64,000 nucleotides of DNA from Symmetrospora coprosmae (taxonomy: Eukaryota; Basidiomycota; Cystobasidiomycetes; Symmetrosporaceae). Position 1 is the stretch's first letter. The number at the start of each line of letters is the position of its first letter. The stretch is from contig VUYT01000004.1 of assembly GCA_008802785.1 (NCBI GenBank), forward strand, positions 1 through 64,000. Direction: 5' to 3'. Under the pieces are notes generated by a model. That model made no database searches, had not been told where the DNA came from, and saw nothing but the letters and a program-made list of their open reading frames with translations. Positions 1-12,442 of this stretch are shown here, piece after piece. The translations under genes and the position numbers were made by a program.

Positions 1-1294
1 CGGTTAGCCCCGTGGCCTCTCAATTTGACCCAGTGTCGTACACCCACGGCACCAGTGAAAAAGGGCGGGAAATCCGCCCTCAACGTGGAGGGAGGGCAAC
101 CAGCGCAGGCCGGACTGCTTTCGCTCTCTTCCTAGCCTAAAGACATCAAAGGCAGTAACAATCTGTTCCAGCGAGCGGAGTTCCGTCATCAGGGTACACG
201 TCTCCGCAATGTACTTGCATGCTTTCCTCCACTTCTGCGCCCTTCCCTCCGCCTGATTCATTCGAGTACACGCGCTTGGAGTCGTCTGACGCACGGCAAG
301 GCCCAGTGGCCAGGAAAGACGCTGAGCCGGCCCAGCTAGGGCAGACCGCAAAAGATCAGCTGCAGTACACTACTCCAGCAGGCTCTCATCTCGTCGCGAA
401 CCGCAAGATGTACGGCCCTCATTGGCGATATGGCAGCCTCAACCTTGAGGAGAACCCACGGTGGTGGTTGCTGTCAGTCGCTCCGAGCAGCATGATCCAT
501 GCCAGGAAGCACCCTCCGATGCCAGGCTGAGCAAAGACATGCTCATTGTCGCACTGGCGCTCCTGCCGTATCATAACGGAGTCCCTACGCAGGGCCTGGG
601 GTTGCCAGGTCGCCATAGCGGGCGAAGCAGGACAACCCTCTGTGCCCTGAAGTCGTGCAAGCAGACGAGGAGCGCCCGACAGTCCTGCATGCACCATATC
701 CATGAGCGTGCTCTGTCTGTTGTCCTATTCTTGAATATACGCGTGCTGCCCATCTGCTTTGTCATGCTTCTCGGGCCCGTCATCCCTCCTCGGTGGTGTT
801 GCCTTGCCCTGTCCTGTCTGTGCTGCCCGGGCGCCCTGTGTCGCCGTGTCGCCTCCCCTTCTCCCTTCTCCCTCCCCCTGCACCCGCGCATTTCGGACAG
901 AAAACAGCGAGGCAGCAGCACCGTGGCACAGTATACAAGGAGTCTGTTCGAGGCTACTCTCAAGGAGAAGCTGCTCGGGGTGGGTCACCTGCGACAGAGG
1001 CGATCGCCCTTGCTGCCTGCCTGTTTGTGCCCGTCTGGCTGACGAGTCGGACACTGTCTCGACCTTTGGGGCCTCTTACCGACGTGCGCAGACGTCCAGA
1101 GGAAGTGCACAGCACGCGCAAGTAGTTGGATCCCGCCCGCATCACCCCATCTCTTTTCCCTTCCGCCCACTCGCATCTGGTCCTCGACATCGACATCGAC
1201 ATCGACCTCGACCTCGACCTGACCTCAACCTGCGTCCAGGCCCGGCTCGATTCCCGACAGCATAGACCACGACAAGCACAGCACGGCAGCAACC
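1..1294. other. Intergenic region upstream of exportin-1; no gene seen
   Basis: Open frames here are short, overlap on both strands and match no family I recognise. The only clear structure is a hexamer repeat just before the exportin start, listed separately. The 3' end of a gene lying outside the window cannot be excluded for the first few hundred bases. Confidence 0.6.
1180..1214. repeat. GACATC/GACCTC hexamer repeat in exportin-1 leader
   Basis: About six tandem copies of GACATC drifting to GACCTC lie 80-115 bases before the exportin-1 ATG, probably in the promoter or 5' untranslated leader. The unit reads as Asp-Ile/Asp-Leu on the + strand, but no coding exon is evident. Confidence 0.8.
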
Positions 1295-4200
1295 ATGGAG
1301 CGCATCCTAGACTTCAGCCAGGAGCTCGATGTTCCGACGCTGGACCAGGTCGTCCAGGTCATGTACACGACCTCCGGTGCCCAGGTGAGGAGGGCGCCTG
1401 ATCCTCGCCAGCTGTGGACTTGACGCCATCAACCAGGGAGCGCTGACAGTCTTCACGGTCTACATCGACAGCAACAAGAGGCGCAGAAGGTGCTCACGCA
1501 GTTCCAGGAGCACCCGGAGGCATGGCAGCGCGTCCCTGGCATCCTCGAGACCGCCACCAACATCCAGTCAAAGGTGCGTGACGCTCGCTCAGGCCCAGCA
1601 ACCCTCGCTTCAAAATGACGGACATCGCATTGACGTGTCTCCTTTGTCATGCTCGCAGTACCTTGCCCTACAGATCATGAACAACCTCATCACGACGCGG
1701 TGGAAGGCGCTGCCGGCAGACCAGCGCTCGGGCATCCGAAACTTTGTCGTCGGCGTCGTCATCAAGATCTCGTCCACCTCGGACGAGGACCCTTCCTCCT
1801 CGGCAAGCAGCAGCAGCGCCCCTGCCGCCACCGCGTACCTGCACACGTCGAGCGCACGAGAGCGCACCGCCTTCATCAACAAGCTCAATCTCATCGTCGT
1901 CCAGATCCTCAAGCAAGAATGGCCCAACGGGACATGGCCTAACGCCATCGAGGAGATCATCTCGTCGTCAAAGTCAAATCTCGGCCTGTGCGAGAACAAC
2001 ATGGTCATCCTCCGCTTGCTGTCCGAGGAGGTCTTTGATTTTTCCGCCGAGCAAATGAGTGCGCTGCAGGGGAGATTTGCGTTCACTGTGTGTAGAGGGA
2101 CCCCACTGACACATCTTCTACGTTGTCAGCCTCGACAAAGGTCAAGACCATGAAGAACCAGTTCTGCCTCGAGTTCCAGCAGATCTTCACCCTCTGCCGC
2201 GAGGTGCTCGACCAGGCCTCCAAGGTTTCGCTCATCCGCTCAACCCTTGAGACCCTCCTCCGCTTCCTCTCGTGGATCCCGCTCGGCTACGTTTGGGAGA
2301 CGGGCCTGATTGACACCCTCGTCGGGCGCTTTCTCGAAGCAAGGGAGTTCCGCAACGTCACGCTCAAGTGCCTTGCGGAGGTCGGAGCACTCAACATTGG
2401 GCCGGAGTATAACCAGAAGTTTGTAGTCCTCTTCAACATGGTCATGACGAGTGTTGTGAGGCTTAGCGTCCGGTCGACAAAGCGTCCTCTCGGAGCGGCG
2501 TCCTGCTCATGCGACTTTTTCCCCTGTGTCCCTGCAGAACAAGATGCTGCCGCCACAGACGGACATTGCGAGCGTGTACGACGGAGCGAGCGACGACGAC
2601 CAGCAGCTGGTGCTCAACCTCGCCCTCTTTCTTACATCGTACCTGTCGGCGCATCTCAAGCTGCTCGAGAACGAGGAGAACAAGGCAGTCCTGCTCAACG
2701 CGCACCTGTACCTCATCAAGATCTCGCAGGTCGAGGAGCGCGAGGTCTTCAAGGTGTGCCTCGAGTACTGGGCCACTCTCGTCTCGTCGCTGTACGAGGA
2801 AGCCCAGACGCTGCCCCTCGACATGGCGGGCATGCTCAACCTCTCCCTCGGCGGCCGCTCCGACTCGATCGGCCTCCGCAAGAATCTGTATGCAGAGATC
2901 CTCAGCAACCTCAGGATCATCATCATTGGGCGCATGGTCAAGCCTGAAGAGGTGCTCGTCGTCGAGAACGATGAGGGCGAGATTGTCAGGGAGCACCTGA
3001 AGGAAATCGACACGATTGTTCTGTACAAGAACATGCGAGAGGTCCTCGTCTACCTCACTCACCTCGACGTCGTAGACACGGAAGCGATCATGACGGAGAA
3101 GTTGCAGAAGCAGGTCGACGGGGTGGGTGATGATCGGAACAGGGGATCGCATGTGCCGCCTGTCGGCTGATATACTGACTCGTTCCAACGACAGTCGGAA
3201 TGGTCGTGGGCAAACCTCAACACGCTGTGCTGGGCCATTGGCTCCATCTCGGGCGCCATGAACGAAGAGGCCGAGAAGCGCTTCCTCGTGACTGTCATCA
3301 AAGACCTGCTAGGGCTGTGCGAGTTCAAGCGCGGCAAGGACAACAAGGCGGTTGTGGCGTCGAATATCATGTACATCGTGGGCCAGTACCCGCGCTTCCT
3401 CAAGGCGCACTGGAAGTTCCTCAAGACGGTCGTCAACAAGAACTTCGAGTTCATGCACGAGACGCACGAGGGTGTGCAGGACATGGCGTGCGACACGTTC
3501 CTCAAGATTGCGCAGAAGTGCAGGCGGCACTTTGTCTTTCAGCAGCCGGGCGAGAAGGAGCCGTTCATCGACGAAATCCTTCGCGACCTGTCGAAAATCA
3601 CAATGGACCTCTCGCCGCACCAGGTGCAGACGTGCTACGAGGCCATCGGGTACATGGTCGCCGCACAGCCCAACAAGGCGGTCCAGGAGCGGCTCATTGC
3701 CAAGATGATGGAGATGCCGAATGCTGCGGTGAGTGCCAGCACAGACTGGCACAATATCGATAAGGGGCGCTGATTTGGTTTGTTTGACATTTTGCGGCGC
3801 CGCAGTGGGACAATCTCATGCGCCAGGCAGCGTCAAACGTAGACGTGCTCGCGTCGCCAGAGAATATCAAAATCCTGTCCAACATCCTCAAGACGAACGT
3901 GTCGGCATGCACGAGCATTGGCACCTTCTTCCTGCCGCAAATCACGAGGATCTACAGCGACATGCTTGGCCTCTACCGTGCGGTCTCTGGCATCATCAGC
4001 GACACAATTGCTGCAGACGGCCTCATTGCGACGAGAACTCCCAAAGTTCGTGGACTCCGGACGATCAAGAAGGAGATCCTCAAGCGTGAGTACTGCGACG
4101 CTCGTCTAATCGCCATCAGTCACGCCCTTCCCGCATCAGATTGACCCCCGCTCCATCTTCCCCCGCCGGTCTCCCAACAGTCGTCGAGACGCACATCCGC

Positions 4201-5441
4201 AAGGTACACTATACCTTTGGCGTCCTGAAGACTAGCAGGCCTGTTAATCCGTCCTCTATCTCACCTCTGCAGGCCGAAGAGCTCGAGACCATCAGCACGA
4301 CACTCGTACCCCGTGAGTGTCCTGCAACCATAGGGCAGTTGCCGAGGCACATGCAAACCTGCTGACTCTGACCATGTGCGACCTTTCCAGCCCTTCTCGA
4401 TGCAGTTCTCGGCGACTACAACAGAAACATCCCCGCCGCGCGTGACGCAGAGGTTCTCCACGTCATGGCTGCCATTATCCACAGGCTCGGCGTGAGTGCC
4501 CTGGCTACATTCGAAGGGTGATCTTCGGGGCGCTGACCCGCCTCTGCCGCTGCTTTCAGCAATACATCATCGACAGCGTGCCGGCCATGCTTGATGCCAT
4601 TTTCGAGCCCACGCTGGACATGATCAACAAGGTGAGGATCAGCGGGACTCTCTGATGGGACATGCCTCCAGGAGCAGTAGCTGACGAACCGCCCGACCTA
4701 TTCACACAGGACCTGGCTGAGTACCCGGAACACCGCGTCGGGTTCTTCAAGTTCATGCAGATGGTCAACCGCAACTGCTTCCCTGCGCTGCTCAAGCTGG
4801 ACGGCCCGCAATTCAAATTGACGATGGACGCCTTTGTGTGGGGTCTCAAGCACACGATGCGCGACATTGCCGACACGGGCCTCACAATCCTGCTCGAGCT
4901 CATCAACAACTTTGCTGCTGCCGACAGCAGCGTGAGCAACGCCTTCTTCCAGCAGTACTTCCTGAGCATGCTGCAGGACCTGTTCTTTGTGCTCACGGAC
5001 TCTGAGCACAAGAGCGGGTTCAAGAACCAGTCGATCCTCCTCGCTCGGCTGTTCTACCTGGTTGAGAGCGGGACGATCCAGGCGCCGCTGTTTGATGCGG
5101 CTGCCGTGGCGGATCCGAGCATGACGAACCAGCAGTTTGTGAGGCAGTACTGCGCCAACCTGCTCAGCACGGCCTTCCCGCACGTACAGCAGGGGCACAT
5201 CCAGAGCTTCGTCACGGGCCTGCTCGAGCTCAACCAGGACCCAATCAAGTTCAAGCTCAACCTGCGCGACTTCCTCATCCAGCTCAAGGAGTTCAGCGGG
5301 GACGACACGGATGACCTGTACAAGCAGGAGGCGCAGGAGGAGAAGGAGAAGAAGGACGCAGAGGACCGCGAGAAGGCGCTCAACATTCCGGGAATGGTAA
5401 AGCCGAGCGAGCTCCCGCCCAACGAGGATGAAGAGCTGTAA
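1295..5441 (+). CDS. XPO1: Exportin-1 (CRM1), nuclear export receptor
   Basis: Importin-beta/karyopherin family receptor that binds leucine-rich export signals with Ran-GTP and carries cargo out through nuclear pores. The N-terminus [14 protein letters not shown] leads into an importin-beta N-terminal region, HEAT repeats follow, and the C-terminus is the acidic tail PPNEDEEL. The block [20 protein letters not shown] (around 3288-3347) is nearly identical to animal CRM1 in the export-signal groove. The reactive Cys (codon 3318-3320) is present, which in other species goes with leptomycin B sensitivity. The product is about 1,090 residues, close to the family length, from about thirteen exons; the first is 1295-1384 and the second 1472-1573. 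An Asp/Ser-rich insert near 1770-1840 lengthens the N-terminal third. The ATG at 1295 has a good context (aaccATGG). Confidence 0.96.
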
Positions 5442-6349
5442 GCGGGGTGTTCATCGACATTCGCAAGCAAGGGGGACATCGGGCGGGCAGTGGGGGTTGC
5501 GCACTTTCTCGCGCTCAGCTCTCCCTGATCTCTCCGCCTCTCGCGTGCTGAGCAGCCAGACATTCGCGCGAGGAGAAAAGAGCCGCGACAGACAGAACAA
5601 TCATCGGTAGAACAACGCAAGGGTGCCTTTTCTTTTTCTTCTCCTCACACAAGTGTAGACTAGTATCAGTTCAAATTCGATACTCTCGTTACCAGATAGG
5701 TCGGGCCCGTTATACAGCGTCAGGCCGCCACAGTGCTGGTGGAGATGGCTAGACTGAGCGTATGCACTGGTGAACTGAACACTGGGGTCATATCGTCCGC
5801 ACCTCCCTTCGCTGTTGCATTGTGGTGCATCGCCGCTCTGTGACTGTCCTCTACCGCGCGACGCCGACCCCGACCTCGACCCCGCATCCACGGCCCGCTT
5901 GGCCTGCGAACAGTTGCAGGCCGCCCAGCTTGAGGATAGGATCTACCGCATCAGACCAAGCACGGATCGGCATTGTACATCATACATTTCCAGATCTTGC
6001 ATACACACTGGCGCCCGCCTATTGTAGCTGCTCCACAGCCTGACAGCGGTCAACGTGGTCTGCGGGCTGCAGGCGCTCCTATTACCGCCCCCGAGTGACC
6101 GCCGAGGAGCATCACATCCATCGCCATAGCATCAAAAAGGGCCGCCCAGTAGCGCGCCTCCTCGGGGCCACGTTGAGAGAGAGCAGTGGGCAGGCAAGGG
6201 GAGCGGTACGGACGAGGCCAACGAGGCGAGGCGAGGCGGCCAGCCAGCATCCTCAGGCAACGAGAGCAGTGAAGGGCAGGGGAACGACGGCAGGCAGAGG
6301 CAGGCCACTACAGTAGCCCCGCGTGGGTGCATACTCAGCACTGGCAGCA
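5442..6349. other. Intergenic, exportin-1 3' side to Zds1 start
   Basis: Contains the exportin 3' region and the promoter side of the Zds1-like gene. I see no coding exon, tRNA or repeat of note. Confidence 0.6.
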
Positions 6350-9300
6350 ATGGACGGGCAACCAGAAGGCATCAGGTGAGCTGGAACGCACCGCGCTGCG
6401 TTGGGCCGCTCCGTCCGCTTGCAGGGACCCTCGTCGCTGGCGCAGACATGCAGGCTGATTGGGCTTGCATGCATGCATGATTGATCCGGCCTCTTACCCT
6501 CGTCACAGCCAAAGCGAGCTGCAGGCCGAGCTCGACGTGCTTCGCTCTCTGCGGCGGCGCTCCATCTCGCAGCCTTCGGACGGGATTGACCCTGACCTGC
6601 CCCCATCGCCGACGCGTTCCATCTCTGGCAGCAGCGGCATCGGTCATGGCGAGAGGCGCAGTCCGCCAACATCGCCGCCTTTCGGAGCACTTTCACTCTC
6701 GTCGTCGCCGCCTTCACCTCCTCCAGGGAGCACCTTGGGGGGCCTGCCTGCAGGAGGAGCGTTCGGCGGGCACCCCCCGCAGCAGCGCCAGTACGATGCT
6801 ACCATAGCCGGTGGAGCTCTCGCCGGCCCCTCTCGACTCGGGCATGGCGCCAGCCAGGTAGACGACCCAGAGGATGATCCAGACACGCCTCTGGCAGGGT
6901 ACGGCGGGGCCGCCATCGATGGCTCTGCCATTTCAGACCTGTTCTGGCTGCCCGCCCGGCTTCATCCGGAAATAGCACCCCAAGAGTTCAAGAACTTCAT
7001 ACGGGACCAGACACGGCCTGAGAACCTCATGCGTCGCTCAGGGAGCATGCTCGGAAGGCGGAAGAGTACCCTGTCTCGCCAGTACATACCGTCCGAGAGC
7101 GATGGCATTACCGGAGAAGGAGGGCCAGCACCAGGCTCCATCTCGCGCGCACCATCCCGCAGCGGGAGCTTCAGACGGAGTACAGGGCTCGAACGGCTTA
7201 CGCTCAATGACCTGCAGAGGCTCGAGACGCTCGCTCGTCAGGCGGCCGAAGAAGGCCAGCAGGGTGATGAGAGTGAAGCGCAGTTGAAGCGGCTCGTCAG
7301 GCGGAGCATGAGTCTGAACCCGGCTGCTCTACTCAGTGGTGTGTGATGCGAAAAGCGTTCGAATTCCCCTTGTGCCGTGCGCGCTCTGGCTGACGTTCTT
7401 GGGGTCGTTCCCGACGAGAATAGCCGCGGATCAGCTCACAGAGGCCGACGATGACAAGCCACTGCTCGACGAGCACGACTCGCCATTGATAGTGCCACCG
7501 CCAGGGTCGATCCTGCGCCGCTCGGCTCGCACAAAGATTCGCAAGAACTCGCTGCTCGGTGACGGAGGCGGACATCGTTTTGGCCCAAGCAAGCGTCGCT
7601 CACCCTACGCCGGCATGAGCACCGTCGCCGGCGAAGAGGACGCGCAGGACGGGAGTGTCGCGCACGAGGACAGTCGGAGGACGGTCAGCGTTGGCAGCAT
7701 GGCCTCGCTCGAGTCCGCCGAGGGAGACAACGCGGATGCATCTTTCGATACGTCGCGCGACCTGGAGAGGGAGACGACGCCGGAACCCATGCGACCTGCC
7801 AGATCACCGAAGCGACAACAACATTTCGATGAATCGAATGCGCCAATCCCGCCACAGTACATGGCCCCTTCGCCGGCCGGTCCAGAGGAGCGCTCTGCCG
7901 GGGAGACAGCCTTGACAGGCCAATACACTGTCACTCCTGGCCGTGCCGGAGCCGACATGCCTCACATTCAGACCTCCTCGCCTTCACCACCGCGGCCATA
8001 CAGTCGGAGTCCGCCGCTCGACGTCCACGCACACCTGCCCGACCAGAGGAGCCCCCAGACGTCGCCCACTGCGATCAAATCGGTCGAGCAGATGAGGCAG
8101 GAGGCCGCGGAGAAGCTGACCGCTTCTTTGGTTGGAGCAACGCAAAGCCAGTCAAATGGCTCCGTGCAGTCCTCTCGGATGGCAGCGGCGCAAGTAGGTC
8201 TCGGGACCCCGCCGCCGCAGATGCTGGCAGCGCCACCTGCGGGTTCCAGTGCATCTTATGCACCGGCGATGTCGGCGCAGAGCGCGCCATCTCATCTGGA
8301 AAACTCGCCTGTTATCTCCAGCCCCTCCTCCACCTACCGGAATGACGACCGGCCAGTGCCGCCGCGCAAAGTATCGGATGATAGTCTCCCACTAGCACAG
8401 TACCAGCAGCGAGCCCGGTCCGTCTCTCCGCAGCCAGCAACTGCTAGTCAATCACCCATTACTCCTTCGAGTGGGGCGCCCGTAACACCTCCTCAGAACG
8501 CCAGCAGACCACCTGTACAGCAGCAAGGGGATCTGCGCAAGTCCGGTCCTCCTTCAATGGCCTCGCCGCAGCCGTCGACGCCTGCACTGGCGCAGAGCCC
8601 GCCGCCGGCTCTACCCAAGGAGCACAAGGAGAAGAAGTCGACATGGGCAAGGCTGGGTCTATCTCGAGGCAGTAGCAAGGATGATTCCGCCTCGGACATT
8701 GACGATAGTGCAAGCATAATGTCCTCCTCCTCGGCGTCAAGCGGCTTCAGCATGGCCGGAGCCGGCAAGAAGGGGAAGAAGGGCAAGAAGGAGACAAAGC
8801 ACGAGCCGCCTGCGCTAACGACCGATCCAAAGAAGGCGTATCAGCAGCACGCAGGTATCGCTCACCCGGAGAAGGAGAAGGAGAAAGCCGAGAGCACGGG
8901 CGGGTTCTTTGGCGGCCTCTTTGGGAGCAAGAAGCGGCCGGACAGCTCGCCAGCCGACGGCGAGAAAGCAACCCTGCATGCCCCCGGGCAGGCGCACCTC
9001 CAGCTGCCCACGCCTCCGCCGACAGCCTCCGGTATGCTTACCGCGGACGGCAAGTATGTCAATTTCTACCGATTGCCGATCCACATCGAACGTGCCGTCT
9101 ATCGGCTCTCGCACATCAAGCTCGCCAACCCCAGAAGGCCACTGTATGAGCAGGTCCTGATCTCGAATCTCATGTTCTGGTACCTTGGGTGCGTTACACT
9201 CCGAGTTGCGTCCGCTTGTTCTGATGGCACAATTGACGCTCTCGTCTGTCGGTATGACTAGCGTCATCAACAAGCCAGCCGTTCCTCCGTCGCAGCAGCA

Positions 9301-10321
9301 ACAGCATATGCGCAACCAGCCTCAACATCAACAGCAGCAGCAGCACCATCGATCGCAACCCCAGCAGCAACAACAGCAGCCGCACCAGCAACAACAGGCG
9401 CAAGGTGTGCATCAACCGTATCAGCAGCCTTCACAAGCGCCCCTCCCGCCATACCCGGCAGCGCCGCCGCCAGCACGGCCGGGCATGGTACGCGAGTTGT
9501 CCTCGGAAGCTGCCAGAGCGCCCGAAACCATAATCGCACCTTCGCTCGGCTTTGGCGGTCCAGCAGAGGAGGTCCGGCCGATTGGCGCTGCACCTCTGCA
9601 GCACACTGCACTCACGGGCGGAGGCGCGGCATACCATCCCCCTGTTCCGTCTGTCCCGTTCTTCGCGCAGTCACCGGGCGATCCCGAGACTGCAAGGAAC
9701 CCTCCGGGCCAGGCAGGCGCGGCCCCGCCTACCAGACACGGCTCCACCGAAGCGGGTTTCCAAGTCATGCACCGTCCGCAGCGTGGCGCGTCAATGAACG
9801 CTACAAGCGCGCTGCAGGTGAACACGCAACTACCGCAACAAGTGCAAATGCAGACGAAGGATGTCCACTTCGATGGTAAACGGCGCACGGCGGATTTGGA
9901 CTCTTACGACATTATTTCTGCGTGAGCCTCGAGCCATCTGCAGCATGCTATATCGCCGAGACTGGTGATGCTGAGCTGGCCCTCTCGGTGCAGGTACGCG
10001 GACGAAGAGCGGAGAAGGAGCATGTTCAGCCAGCAGGAAACGATATCTCCCATCGAGAGCCCGACACTGGTGGGGCCATTGCAGCCTCTTCCGAACGGCG
10101 TGTTGCCAAATAGACGGTCCAACCCTGATTCAATGACAAACGCCTTTCCTCAAAAGTCGCCAACACGGAGCTCGTCGCCTCCGCTGCCGGCTATCTCGCC
10201 CACGAGGTCTATCTCGCCGGTGAAGCAGCAGCCGGCACATCAGCAGAGCGGGGAGCTGCCATATAGAGCTGTGTCGCCTCCTTCGCGTAACCGTCCAGGA
10301 CAAGCGCAACCTTCGCGGTAG
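6350..10321 (+). CDS. ZDS1: Zds1-type protein (Zds C-terminal domain), PP2A regulator
   Basis: Long, mostly disordered protein with a Zds_C domain. In budding yeast Zds1/Zds2 bind Cdc55-PP2A through this domain and control mitotic entry, Swe1 and polarity. Five exons (6350-6375, 6509-7338, 7442-9188, 9262-9921, 9994-10321) give 1,196 residues. A conserved N-terminal block (SDLFWLPARLHPEIAPQEF, near 6937) matches the region seen at the start of fungal Zds proteins. The Zds_C core is near 9048-9188 (FYRLPIHIERAVYRLSHIKL, then NPRRPLYEQVLISNLMFWYL). An intron follows LMFWYLG exactly at the domain's end. A Gln/His-rich tract follows (9289-9425), and the tail holds repeated SPTRS/ISPxxS motifs suited to proline-directed kinases. 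The first exon encodes only MDGQPEGI plus two bases of the next codon. Confidence 0.88.
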
Positions 10322-10826
10322 AGAGCCCTCGGTCGGTTGCGTGCTTTACCTTCTTCCCTTGGCCCTCGCCCTCAATGCGCATAGCCATAGATGAGAGGGC
10401 CTCTTCTTGTCGCTTTGCGCTGCGATGTATACATTATCGCACCGACAGTCATCAGCTTTGGTTCAGACCTTGTTGTTCCTTTCAGTCCAGAGCTCGATGT
10501 GGTGCACGAACACACTCGAAGCACGCTCAGTCTTCTGGACCGGTTCCTCCAGACGTGTAGCACACCCATTGCCCCCGTTTTGCCCGCTCTAAGAGACGTC
10601 CTGCGCGGCGCTCGCACCCGGATGTTGGCCGAGCACAACCCTCCGACGTTCTCTTTCTCCTGCCGCGATGCAGCACTGAATATTCCACTTGGCACTGCAT
10701 CTGCTACATCACAATCATGGTGGCCCTGCCTCCGAGCGCTTTGCCTCTTCCGTTCATGTGGGTCGCTTTCGCCTTCGAACGCGCTTCAATGCACTTCGAA
10801 CGCGGTACATGTGGTCTGAGGCGACA
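10322..10826. other. Intergenic/5' leader of C2H2 gene
   Basis: Holds an open frame of 142 codons from an ATG at 10391, overlapping the C2H2 start in another frame. It has no recognisable motif; it could be a chance frame or an upstream ORF. Confidence 0.45.
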
Positions 10827-12035
10827 ATGGAACACCTGCTGGCCCTCAGCCCGATGACGGACGAAGAGATAGCAGCGGACGATGCTCTTCCAGACTCCCC
10901 GGCAGACCTCGAGCTGGACGCCCAGGATCCCAGCATCCGCGAGAATGCACCGCAACAGGCGGACCCGCAACCCATGTTCTGCCAGTGGGACGCCTGCTCC
11001 GAAGGATTCTGGGAGCTTGAAGATCTCGTACACCACCTCCACGACATACACATCCATCCTCAGGAGGCAAAGAAGCCCGTGTGCGAGTGGGCACAGTGCC
11101 CCAGGAAGAGCTCCGGGCAGGCAAGCAAGTTCGCCTTGGTCGCCCACTTGCGCTCGCACACAGGCGAGAAGCCTTTCATCTGTCCCAGTCCTGGTCAGTG
11201 TTCGCCGGTCGGAAGTCGCACATGCTATCAAAAGACAGCCAGTGCCGAGAGTCTCGCCAGCCGTATGCTGAACCTTGTTATCTGCCACCCCTCGTCCATG
11301 CCAGAATGCGACAAGGCGTTCACACGCACAGACGCTATGCAGAAGCATATCCGAATGCAGCATCCTGCCCTTGTTCCGGGCGCACTGTCTACACCTGCCA
11401 AGAAGCGGCGGCGAGGAAGCCTAGATGGCGCTCTCTCCGAGGAAGACGGAGGCAGCGATGGAGCAGGCTTCGGTCAACTCCCAGAAGAGGTGATTTCGCC
11501 GTATGACCCGCTATCCCACCTGAATCCGAGAGGCGCACCAGACTACAGCGCGCCAGGTCCGTCAAAGCCTACTCTCCACACGCCGCTGCAGCTTTCCTTG
11601 CAGGGATCGTTCTCCGTCAAGTTGAATGCGGAGAATGGGGAGCTCGCATTGGATCAAGCCGTGCAGGAGGAGGACAGCGCGGACATGGAGCAGACGATAG
11701 CAAGCAACCCGGATATGGATCCCGACCACGTGCGGTACCTGTGCCTCCTCGCGCGGCATCAATACGCTCAGCGAGAACAGGACGTGCTCAGTTCCGAGCT
11801 TGACAACCTGAGGAAGAAGAAGCGGAGGGTCGAGGATAGGAAAGAGGCATTGCTGGATGCAATCGTGTCGCGAGAGCTCGGAGAAGAGGCACAACATTTG
11901 CTCGGGGCTCTGCTCCCTTTAGACGTCCCGGAGCTCAAATGGAGCCTGGCGATGAGGACCAGCCTTCCGCATATCGGCAAGAGGGACGTGAAGGAGGACG
12001 TCAAAGGAAAGGGGCAAGACGATGATGATGAGTGA
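10827..12035 (+). CDS. C2H2 zinc-finger protein, possibly INO80 subunit Iec1-like
   Basis: Nuclear zinc-finger protein of 365 residues from two exons (10827-11193, 11305-12035). Finger one starts CQWDACSEGFWELEDL and ends HHLHDIHIH. Finger two starts CEWAQC and ends HLRSH with the classic linker TGEKPF. Finger three is CPSPECDKAFTRTDAMQKH plus IRMQH and is completed only by splicing out 11194-11304. The C-terminal third has a basic helical segment (RKKKRRVEDRKEALLDAIVS). The finger pattern and the trailing coiled helix resemble fission yeast Iec1 of the INO80 remodeller, but this is from memory and not proven; a DNA-binding regulator is the alternative. The ATG at 10827 (gcgacaATGG) has the best context; an in-frame ATG lies at 10809. 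Its 3' end faces the FHA gene convergently. Confidence 0.85.
   Translation: MEHLLALSPMTDEEIAADDALPDSPADLELDAQDPSIRENAPQQADPQPMFCQWDACSEGFWELEDLVHHLHDIHIHPQEAKKPVCEWAQCPRKSSGQASKFALVAHLRSHTGEKPFICPSPGQCSPVGSRTCYQKTASAESLASRMLNLVICHPSSMPECDKAFTRTDAMQKHIRMQHPALVPGALSTPAKKRRRGSLDGALSEEDGGSDGAGFGQLPEEVISPYDPLSHLNPRGAPDYSAPGPSKPTLHTPLQLSLQGSFSVKLNAENGELALDQAVQEEDSADMEQTIASNPDMDPDHVRYLCLLARHQYAQREQDVLSSELDNLRKKKRRVEDRKEALLDAIVSRELGEEAQHLLGALLPLDVPELKWSLAMRTSLPHIGKRDVKEDVKGKGQDDDDE
11194..11304 (+). other. Stop-free 111-nt intron inside the third zinc finger
   Basis: Donor GTCAGT and acceptor CCAG; the length is 37 codons with no stop. Removal restores the C-x4-C of the third finger, whereas retention separates the two cysteines by 37 residues without a frameshift. 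Confidence 0.8.
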
Positions 12036-12442
12036 GGGTACTGGAATCCCATGCGAGGCTTTCTACTGGCGAGCGCTCTGTTGCAACATGTGCAGAAGAA
12101 ATGAACGCCTGCCGGTCAAGTATCTAGGCTTATGATTCCTTGGGTTCAGGCTCGGCCTGTTTGCCTATTCATACAATACTGCACATTCGGGTCGTGAAGC
12201 TTGCGAGAGGTCGGCTGTAAATCGGCACAGCACAGGCCGGCACATCTGCGCGAGCATGGAGGGAGGTAGAGGAGGCCGACCCGAAGGCCGCTCCCTGTTT
12301 GCATGGCGTAGGCGACCGCGACATTGCATGCTGATGTGGTATAGACTGCCAAGACGGGCGTTGCTCATGTGCGCAGGCATGAACTTCGGATGTGCAGAGT
12401 GCGAGGGTACGATAGCTAAAGACCGATCAAGGTCTCCCAGAG
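12036..12442. other. Convergent 3' spacer
   Basis: Spacer between the convergent C2H2 (+) and FHA (-) genes; nothing recognised apart from presumed 3' untranslated sequence. Confidence 0.6.

Noticed and set aside
10391-10819. 142-codon ATG-started frame before the C2H2 gene
   Set aside because: Overlaps the C2H2 start in another frame, has no recognisable domain and no splice context. A chance frame or upstream ORF is more likely than a gene.
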